Shown: one piece after another, positions 25,796-32,093 of the stretch
Position numbering within the stretch: the stretch's first letter is position 1
Layout of the letters: every line of letters starts with the position of its first letter
Assembly: GCA_018221165.1 (NCBI GenBank)
Contig: JAAOYD010000031.1
Coordinates: forward strand, 1 to 32,093
Reading direction: 5' to 3'
DNA from: Candidatus Woesearchaeota archaeon
GTDB taxonomy: Archaea > Nanobdellota > Nanobdellia > Woesearchaeales > UBA525
DNA length: 32,093 nucleotides
Made by a program: the position numbers and the translations under genes
Notes under the pieces: model-generated
The model's input: only the letters and a program-made list of their open reading frames with translations
Told to the model about the DNA's origin: nothing
Database searches by the model: none

Positions 25796-26334
25796 ATGTC
25801 CACCTCGAGGATGTATGGCCCGACAAGCTGATCTTGGTTCTTCACCGCGTATTCGACGCTCCGAGCGGTGAGGTGAGTCATGCGAATGGTGTCCGTGTGC
25901 GGTGGCTGGTCGAAGAGCAAGGTCTTCCAAACTTGGTCGGGTTTTTCCCGTAAGCTGACGTTAATCGCGATTGTAGGTGGGAGGCTCTCAGCGGCGGCGG
26001 CGAGTAACATTGTGATGTTGTACTCCCTTCCTGGAAGGACGCCCATCTCCTCATAGAAGATAAGGACTTGCTCTGAGAGCGTGAGTCTTGTGTTTGTGAT
26101 ATGACCTTTAGTGATGAGGTCGTTGATATCGTCGTGACGAAAATCACGTATCTCAGTTGTTGTCAGGAAGTTGAGATAATCATGAGCGTAGACGAAGCCC
26201 TGTTCGATATTTGGTTCGTCAATGAAGAGAGTGAACAAAAGGACAAGTGTGAACGAGAGGATACTCGCCGCGAGAAACGCGTCGATAACGAAAAAATAGG
26301 CTCCACGCTTCTGCGCACTTCCACCCCTTTTCAT
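25786..26334 (-). CDS. Prepilin-like protein (N-terminal KRGAYFFVIDAFLAASILSFTLVLLF)
   Basis: ATG at 26334 with TATA-like TATAAAAAA at 26356-26364; longer TTG start at 26346 less likely. Confidence 0.72.
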   Translation of the reverse strand: MKRGGSAQKRGAYFFVIDAFLAASILSFTLVLLFTLFIDEPNIEQGFVYAHDYLNFLTTTEIRDFRHDDINDLITKGHITNTRLTLSEQVLIFYEEMGVLPGREYNITMLLAAAAESLPPTIAINVSLREKPDQVWKTLLFDQPPHTDTIRMTHLTARSVEYAVKNQDQLVGPYILEVDIWS

Positions 26335-26365
26335 ACGCTGTTTCAAGCCGGACGGCTATAAAAAA

Positions 26366-27457
26366 CTACCGCCCTGATGGTATGGTAATCTTCTTCCCGT
26401 CGATGTAGATGGTTGGATTCTTCAAGACGTGATCAAGATGGATGATTGCTGCGACATCACCGCCGAACCACTTGTTACTCCCGTTTGCTACGTGGACGGT
26501 ACCCCTTACTTTCTCATCGAGGATTGTGCATCCGATGAGCTTTGCTCCGGGATTAAGACCGATGCCGAGCTCACACATCCGACGGATGCCCCAGGGGAAC
26601 TTTGCGCGTTCTTCCGCCCACTCGAGGGTGCGTTCAAAGGCTTTGGCTTCGGGAGTATCGTTCAGTTTGACAATATCCCCGTTACGAATCTCCATTATGA
26701 CCGGTTCGTCTGGGATGAGGCTCGCGTCTTTCGTTCGATAACTTCCATCGATGACGATACGGCCGTTGACACCACGCTTTACTGGGGGAAAATAGACTTC
26801 TCCAGCAGGCATGTTCCCGCCGAGTCCTGGTTTGAGATAGAAACCATCGTTATTGATGGCGAGTGTGCCTGCTTTTTTGAACGTGAAATCACTGCCTGCT
26901 GGTGTGGTGATGCGTACTTCTTTGGCGGCGTCTAGTTGTTCCTTCAGCTTTCTCCCTTCCTCGCTAATCTTCGCGTAGTCGACGTCGAAAGCAGCTATGA
27001 CATCGTCGAATCGCTCATCCTTGAGATGACCCCAGTTGCTGCTCGAGAAGAAACGATGTTGTCGTTCCTTGCAGAATGTTCTATAGCTTTGTCCCAGGGA
27101 GTCCATATTACCAAGGCGACCTGAGGCGTTGAGCAAGATAAGGCTGCCATTTGGTAGTTTGTCTAGCGATTCAATAACGTTCGCCTCAGCAGTATCGCCA
27201 CGCCGTTTTACTTCCTGCGTCACAACTTTGGTCGACAGGCCGAGCTCTTCTGCTGCTTGGGCGTAGAGCGCGTTAATCATGGGTGCTATTTTGTAGCCAG
27301 GCTCTCCTTGATCTGAGAGGATGAGAAGTTCCTCATTTGTCGCGCCGAGATTTTCTGCAAGGAGGCGTTTGAAGAGGGGTACTAAGTTGCTGTATTGTTT
27401 GAGAAAGCTCTCGTCTAGCCCTGCTTCACGTAGGATACGCTCCGTCGCTGATTCCAT
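26366..27457 (-). CDS. M29-like (aminopeptidase T) metallo-aminopeptidase
   Basis: NMPAGEVYFPP, ELGIGLNPGAKLIGCTILDEKVRGTVHVANGSNKWFGGDVAAIIHLDHVLKNPTIYIDGK; TATA at 27481-27490 on the minus strand. Confidence 0.85.
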   Translation of the reverse strand: MESATERILREAGLDESFLKQYSNLVPLFKRLLAENLGATNEELLILSDQGEPGYKIAPMINALYAQAAEELGLSTKVVTQEVKRRGDTAEANVIESLDKLPNGSLILLNASGRLGNMDSLGQSYRTFCKERQHRFFSSSNWGHLKDERFDDVIAAFDVDYAKISEEGRKLKEQLDAAKEVRITTPAGSDFTFKKAGTLAINNDGFYLKPGLGGNMPAGEVYFPPVKRGVNGRIVIDGSYRTKDASLIPDEPVIMEIRNGDIVKLNDTPEAKAFERTLEWAEERAKFPWGIRRMCELGIGLNPGAKLIGCTILDEKVRGTVHVANGSNKWFGGDVAAIIHLDHVLKNPTIYIDGKKITIPSGR

Positions 27458-27514
27458 CCTTCATTCACTCGAGAGTGCCGATTATAAAGCTTTTGCTGAC
27501 TGGGACCAATAACG

Positions 27515-27521
27515 TTTTTAA
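27515..27521 (+). promoter_or_regulatory. TATA-like box for the DRG GTPase gene
   Basis: TTTTTAA 25-31 nt upstream of the ATG at 27546. Confidence 0.45.
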
Positions 27522-27545
27522 GCTCCCCATGGTTTTTGTTCTGTA

Positions 27546-28640
27546 ATGGTCGACTATAACGAACGTATTGCGGAAATGGAGAAGGAACTCTCTACGATGC
27601 AGTATAACAAGCGAACGCAGCACCACTATGGTTTGGTCCGTGCAAAGATTGCGCAACTCAAGGAGAAACAAGAAAAACGTTCGAAAGGTGGCGGGAAAAG
27701 CGATGGCTATGAAGTGAAGCGGAGTGGGGATGCCACAGTGATATTGCTGGGTTTCCCAAGCACCGGTAAGTCGACTTTGTTGAACGCGCTCACCGACGCA
27801 CAGAGTGAAGTGGGTTCTTACTCGTTTACTACCTTGACAGTTGTGCCAGGTATGCTCAAGTATAAGCACGCTCGTATCCAGATTTTGGATGTGCCTGGAA
27901 TTGTCAAGGGTGCAGCTTCAGGGAAAGGACGCGGCAAAGAGGTGCTGGCGAGCATGCGCAGCGCTGACATGGCGTTCATCGTCGTCGACGCAACGCGACC
28001 AGACGACCTACCTGTGATTCGTCGAGAGGTCTACGAAACTCGCATCAGACTCGACCAGAGATCTCCTGATGTGCGCATCAGGAAGAAAGCCAAGGATGGA
28101 ATACGTGTCGGTCGAACAGTGGCAACTCCTCTTCTGGACAACAAGACAGTCACCACCATACTCAAAGAATTCCGGATTAATAATGCTGATATCACAATCC
28201 GTTCACCTATCGACGCTGACCAGTTCATCGATTGCATCGAGGGCAACCGAAAGTACATGCACAGCATCGTTATCCTCAACAAGATAGACTTGGTGGATGA
28301 GAAGACACTAGCGAAACTGAAACGTGAAATCAAGCCCGATATATGTATCAGCGCAAAGAATGAGAAGAACTTTGAAGGGATTAAAGAACTCATCTTCGAT
28401 CGCCTAGAGATGATTAGGATTTATCTGAAAGAGCCCAGGAAAGATGCTGACACGAAAGTGCCATTGATTATGTTTAGGAATTGTACCACACGGGATGTCT
28501 GTCGGAAATTGCATCGTGATTTCGAGAAGAAATTCAAGTTTTCACGAGTATGGGGACCTTCTGCTAAGTTCCCAGGGCAACGACTCATGCTCAACCACAA
28601 GCTCAAAGATACTGATATTCTAGAACTTCACATGATTTAG
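27546..28640 (+). CDS. DRG/Rbg-type Obg-family GTPase with C-terminal TGS domain
   Basis: P-loop LLGFPSTGKSTLLNALT, DVPGIVKGAASGKGRGKEVLASMRSADMAFIVVDA, NKIDLV, TGS-like C-terminus. Confidence 0.94.
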   Translation: MVDYNERIAEMEKELSTMQYNKRTQHHYGLVRAKIAQLKEKQEKRSKGGGKSDGYEVKRSGDATVILLGFPSTGKSTLLNALTDAQSEVGSYSFTTLTVVPGMLKYKHARIQILDVPGIVKGAASGKGRGKEVLASMRSADMAFIVVDATRPDDLPVIRREVYETRIRLDQRSPDVRIRKKAKDGIRVGRTVATPLLDNKTVTTILKEFRINNADITIRSPIDADQFIDCIEGNRKYMHSIVILNKIDLVDEKTLAKLKREIKPDICISAKNEKNFEGIKELIFDRLEMIRIYLKEPRKDADTKVPLIMFRNCTTRDVCRKLHRDFEKKFKFSRVWGPSAKFPGQRLMLNHKLKDTDILELHMI

Positions 28641-28656
28641 TTTTCTTGAGAAAAAA
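28641..28656. terminator. Probable bidirectional terminator between convergent genes
   Basis: TTTTCTTGAGAAAAAA: inverted TTTTCT/AGAAAA giving T-rich 3' ends on both strands. Confidence 0.4.
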
Positions 28657-28684
28657 GATGTTGAAAAGAGTTTAGCGGAAAGAT

Positions 28685-29098
28685 TTATCGTCGTCTCTTG
28701 GCTTTCTTTTTCTTGGCCGGTTTTTTCTTCTTGGCGACTTTCTTCTTCGCCTTCTTCTTTACCGTCTTCTTCTTCTTGGCTTTCTTTTTCTTGGCCGGTT
28801 TTTTCTTCTTGGCGACTTTCTTCTTCGCCTTCTTCTTTACGACTTTCTTCTTCGCCTTTTTCTTCCGCTTCTGACCACCGCGCGCCATCTTCGCACGAGC
28901 CACGTTGCCCTTCTTGTCGAGGAAGTAGAGATAACCATCCTCTCGTCGGACACCGCACTTCACGATGACTTCTTGTCGCTTGCTGGTCCTGACGCCTGCA
29001 CGTGCCATCTGCACGCGAGCGACATTACCCTTCTTGTCGATGAAGTAGAGGTAACCTTTCTCTCTCTTCACGCCACATTTAACCAAAACTTGTGCCAT
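28685..29098 (-). CDS. Lys/Ala-rich, histone H1-like protein with two copies of a small KCGV...GYLYFxDKKGNVAR...MARxG module
   Basis: VLVKCGVKREKGYLYFIDKKGNVARVQMARAG and VIVKCGVRREDGYLYFLDKKGNVARAKMARGG followed by about 60 aa of K/A/P/V; SD-like GAGGTGG upstream. Confidence 0.82.
   Translation of the reverse strand: MAQVLVKCGVKREKGYLYFIDKKGNVARVQMARAGVRTSKRQEVIVKCGVRREDGYLYFLDKKGNVARAKMARGGQKRKKKAKKKVVKKKAKKKVAKKKKPAKKKKAKKKKTVKKKAKKKVAKKKKPAKKKKAKRRR
28697..28840 (-). repeat. 66-bp direct repeat, period 78 bp, encoding VKKKAKKKVAKKKKPAKKKKAK
   Basis: cttggctttctttttcttggccggttttttcttcttggcgactttcttcttcgccttcttctttac at 28697-28762 and 28775-28840. Confidence 0.9.
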
Positions 29099-29222
29099 GT
29101 TGTTTCCACCTCACATGGAATTGACCTCACCGAGGAGAAAGGCCTATATAAAGCTTTGCTTCTCGACGGGAAGACTACTTTTGACACTTAGACTTGTCCT
29201 CTTTTCCCGATGGCAAACAAGT

Positions 29223-29230
29223 TTTATATA
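29223..29230 (+). promoter_or_regulatory. TATA box for the P-type ATPase gene (probably leaderless)
   Basis: TTTATATA 23-30 nt upstream of the ATG at 29253. Confidence 0.55.
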
Positions 29231-29252
29231 CTCACTTCTTGGAAAAGCAAGC

Positions 29253-31931
29253 ATGGACGAGCATAAGATTCCGCTGAAGACCCTGTACAAGAATATCGAG
29301 GGGAGTGAGGATGGGCTGACTACTGAGGAGGCCACGCGCAGGCTCGAGAAGGCTGGCCCGAACGAGCTCAAGGTCAAGAAAGACGTTCCTGAAATTGTCA
29401 AGTTTTTCAGGCAGTTCAAGAACTTCTTCGCTTTATTGTTGTTAGTTGGTGCGAGTTTGGCGTTTCTCGCTGAGTACCTCGATCCTGGGCATGGCAACAT
29501 CTACATAGGCCTGGCGTTGATTGTTGTTGTATTATTGAACGGGTTGTTTACGTATTTGCAGGAGCACCAGAGCGAACGCATCATGGAGAGTTTCAGGGAT
29601 ATGTTGCCCAGCACAATTACTGTACTCCGTGACGGCAAGCAACGACGCATCGAAACGAGGTTATTGGTGCCTGGTGATATTATTATTCTTGAGGAAGGAG
29701 ATAAGATACCTGCTGACGGTCGTTTGATTGAAATTCATAACCTGAAGGTGGACCACAGCTCTCTCACTGGCGAGTCGGAGCCGCAGCTGCGTAAGCTTGA
29801 ATGCACCAACCCTGACCTCCTCGAGAGCAGGAACATGATTTTCTCGGGAACGTTAGTACAGAGCGGGAATGGGAAAGCTATCGTGTACGCGACTGGGATG
29901 CATACTCAGATAGGGAAACTCGTCAAACTCACCAAAGAGACTGACAACGTGCAGACTCCTATCCGGAAAGAGCTTAATCATTTCATCAGAATCATTAGCA
30001 GCATCGCGCTTTTTTTGGGCTTTGTCTTCTTCATAGTTAGTATCATCCTCGGGAAGCAGATGCTCGGCAGCTTGATTTTTGCAATTGGCATCATCGTTGC
30101 GAATGTGCCTGAGGGTTTGTTGCCGACGGTGACGCTTGCTCTTTCGATGGCATCGCGACGCATGGCAAAGAAGAACGCGCTCATCAAGAATCTGGAAAGT
30201 GTCGAGACTCTCGGTTCAACTACTGTGATTTGTACTGATAAGACCGGCACGATTACGCAGAACAAGATGAAAGTGACTTCATTGTTTCTCAATGGCGAGC
30301 AGCATGAGATTCACGAACAATCGGTGGAGAAGATGTCTGGGTTGAGCGTTCTCTGGGCGGCCATGGCTTTGTGTAATAATGCGCGGTTGACGGAGAAAGG
30401 TTACGAAGGTGACCCTACCGAGGGGGCGCTGTTAGTGTATGCGAACACGCTTAAGCCGCTCAAGAAACTCGTTAAAGAGATGATGCGCGTGCACGAGACG
30501 CCCTTTGACTCGGACACCAAACGTATGATTACCACGCACGACGCGGGCAAACAGAACATAGCGTACATGAAAGGCGCACCCGAAGTCGTGCTGGAGAAGT
30601 CGCACACTATACTCCTCAAGGGCAAGGAAGTCGAGCTTACCACCCGGAGACGCAAAGAGCTCAAGGAAGCATACAAGCGCCTGGCGGCGCGAGGGGAACG
30701 CGTCCTCGCCTTCGCGTATAAGCATACCAAGAAAGAGAAAGTGGATGAGAAAGGCTTTGTGCTTGTTGGGTTGGTGGGCATGCTCGATCCTCCACGGCCT
30801 GAGATTTCCGACGCCATTGCGAAGTGCAGGACGGCAGGTATCAGAGTGTTCATGGTCACTGGCGACTACAGCGTCACTGCGGAAGCCATCGCCCGGCAAG
30901 TTGGGTTGTTCACTGGGGATGGCAAGGTTGTGAAAGGCTCGCATCTTGAACGCATGAGCGACGAGGAATTATCACAACTGCTCAAAGAACAGGAGATAGT
31001 CTTCGCAAGGACATCGCCCATCCAGAAGCTCCGCATCGTCAAAGCCCTGCAGAAACGCGGTGAGGTCGTGACGGTGACGGGTGATGGGGTGAACGACGCG
31101 CCCGCCCTGAAGAACGGCGATATGGGTGTCGCCATGGGACTGTCAGGGACGGATGTCGCGAAAGAGGCTTCTGACATGGTATTGCTTGATGACAACTTCG
31201 CCACTATTGTGAACGCGGTTGAGGAAGGACGGACAATATTTGCCAACATCAAAAAGTTCATCGCTTACATACTCACTTCGAATATTCCTCAGATTTTGCC
31301 TTTCATAGCTTTTGTCGCGCTCGGATGGCCATTGGCTTTGACAGTGGTGCTGATACTCTCAATAGATTTGGGAACTGACTTATTGCCTGCTTTGGGTCTG
31401 GGCAGCGAGAAGCCTGAACAGGACGTGATGAAGCAGAAGCCACGGAAACGCTCAGAGCGCTTATTGACGCCACAATTGCTTGGTATCAGTTATGGCATCG
31501 TTGGTATGATGCAGGCCGCAGCAGGCTTTGTCGCCTTCTTTGTGGTGCTCTTCCATAACGGATGGACTTGGGGGCAGGAATTGGCCTTCAGCAATCCACT
31601 CTACATGGAGGCAGTGGCTGCGTTCTTCGCTGCGGTTGTGATTTGTCAAGTGGCTGACGTCATGATTTGCCGTACTCGACGGCAGAGTCTGTTCTCTGTT
31701 GGATTCTTCTCGAACCGCCTTGTCAACTTCGGTATCCTGGCAGAATTGGCACTACTTGCTGTTATTGTGTATGTGCCCTTCCTCCACCCCTTCTTCGGGA
31801 CCCAGTCCTTGGCTGGATGGGAACTGCTCCTAGGTGTGCCCTTCGCGCTGCTCATCCTCGCCTATGACGAGACGCGGAAGCTACTCGCTCGTAATGGGAA
31901 CAAGTTCGTGAACAAGTACTTGACGTGGTAA
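29253..31931 (+). CDS. P-type cation ATPase, P2-type, most resembling the IIC (Na,K-ATPase/H,K-ATPase) class
   Basis: CTDKTGTITQNKM, LTGESEPQ, TGDGVNDAPALKNGDMGVAMG; TM4 IVANVPEGLLPTVTLALS; TM5 YILTSNIPQILPF; TM6 SIDLGTDLLPAL. Confidence 0.93.
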   Translation: MDEHKIPLKTLYKNIEGSEDGLTTEEATRRLEKAGPNELKVKKDVPEIVKFFRQFKNFFALLLLVGASLAFLAEYLDPGHGNIYIGLALIVVVLLNGLFTYLQEHQSERIMESFRDMLPSTITVLRDGKQRRIETRLLVPGDIIILEEGDKIPADGRLIEIHNLKVDHSSLTGESEPQLRKLECTNPDLLESRNMIFSGTLVQSGNGKAIVYATGMHTQIGKLVKLTKETDNVQTPIRKELNHFIRIISSIALFLGFVFFIVSIILGKQMLGSLIFAIGIIVANVPEGLLPTVTLALSMASRRMAKKNALIKNLESVETLGSTTVICTDKTGTITQNKMKVTSLFLNGEQHEIHEQSVEKMSGLSVLWAAMALCNNARLTEKGYEGDPTEGALLVYANTLKPLKKLVKEMMRVHETPFDSDTKRMITTHDAGKQNIAYMKGAPEVVLEKSHTILLKGKEVELTTRRRKELKEAYKRLAARGERVLAFAYKHTKKEKVDEKGFVLVGLVGMLDPPRPEISDAIAKCRTAGIRVFMVTGDYSVTAEAIARQVGLFTGDGKVVKGSHLERMSDEELSQLLKEQEIVFARTSPIQKLRIVKALQKRGEVVTVTGDGVNDAPALKNGDMGVAMGLSGTDVAKEASDMVLLDDNFATIVNAVEEGRTIFANIKKFIAYILTSNIPQILPFIAFVALGWPLALTVVLILSIDLGTDLLPALGLGSEKPEQDVMKQKPRKRSERLLTPQLLGISYGIVGMMQAAAGFVAFFVVLFHNGWTWGQELAFSNPLYMEAVAAFFAAVVICQVADVMICRTRRQSLFSVGFFSNRLVNFGILAELALLAVIVYVPFLHPFFGTQSLAGWELLLGVPFALLILAYDETRKLLARNGNKFVNKYLTW

Positions 31932-31940
31932 GTCACAGAA

Positions 31941-32042
31941 TTACATATTGGCTCGGCGGCGTTTCTCTTTCTTCATCCGCTTGCGCTGCCACTTCCAGCG
32001 CATCTGGCCTTTCTTCTTCCAACGACGGGAGCTTCTCTTCAT
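31941..32042 (-). CDS. rpl41e: Ribosomal protein eL41 (L41e), 33 aa
   Basis: Translated by hand: MKRSSRRWKKKGQMRWKWQRKRMKKEKRRRANM*, matching the archaeal eL41 pattern M(K)RR..RKWKKKGRMRWKW..KR...; TATA TTTATAAAA at 32067-32075. Confidence 0.88.
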   Translation of the reverse strand: MKRSSRRWKKKGQMRWKWQRKRMKKEKRRRANM

Positions 32043-32093
32043 CTTTTCCTCGCGAACAATAGGCTCTTTATAAAACTTACTGGCGTGGTTGAC

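Noticed and set aside
28697-28840. Direct repeats considered as a CRISPR or satellite
   Set aside because: Only two copies, in-frame and explained by the K/A-rich protein tail.

Overview
This is an archaeal chromosomal window, probably DPANN-like (lineage is inference). It is gene-dense, with TATA boxes of the TTTAAATA/TTTATAAA type, a mix of leaderless and Shine-Dalgarno-led genes, a Cbf5-type pseudouridine synthase, a DRG-type GTPase and ribosomal protein eL41. Features in order: a truncated Cys-containing surface protein; a polytopic membrane protein; Cbf5/TruB (minus strand); a membrane-anchored protein with a possible CBM60-like domain (minus); a 1654-aa surface protein with LamG, tandem modules, a Cys-rich insertion and a C-terminal TM anchor (plus); a winged-HTH regulator (minus); a small membrane protein with three C-x11-C units (plus); a CPA2/Kef antiporter with TrkA-N (plus); a YhbY/CRM RNA-binding protein (plus); a three-gene cassette of unknown 559-aa protein, coiled-coil protein and TIM-barrel protein (plus); an NTase fused to a HEPN-like region (minus); an archaeal type IV pilus locus of about 8.3 kb (minus, 18012-26334) with three tandem class III-signal pilins; an M29-like aminopeptidase (minus); a DRG GTPase (plus); a Lys-rich H1-like protein (minus); a P-type ATPase resembling the IIC (Na,K-ATPase) class (plus); and eL41 (minus), which is missing from the supplied ORF track. 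I saw no convincing CRISPR array, transposon, rRNA or tRNA gene. The best candidates for undescribed biology are the 559-aa/coiled-coil/TIM-barrel cassette, the pilus locus with its associated helical-repeat and wHTH proteins, and the unusual Cys-rich extracellular modules.
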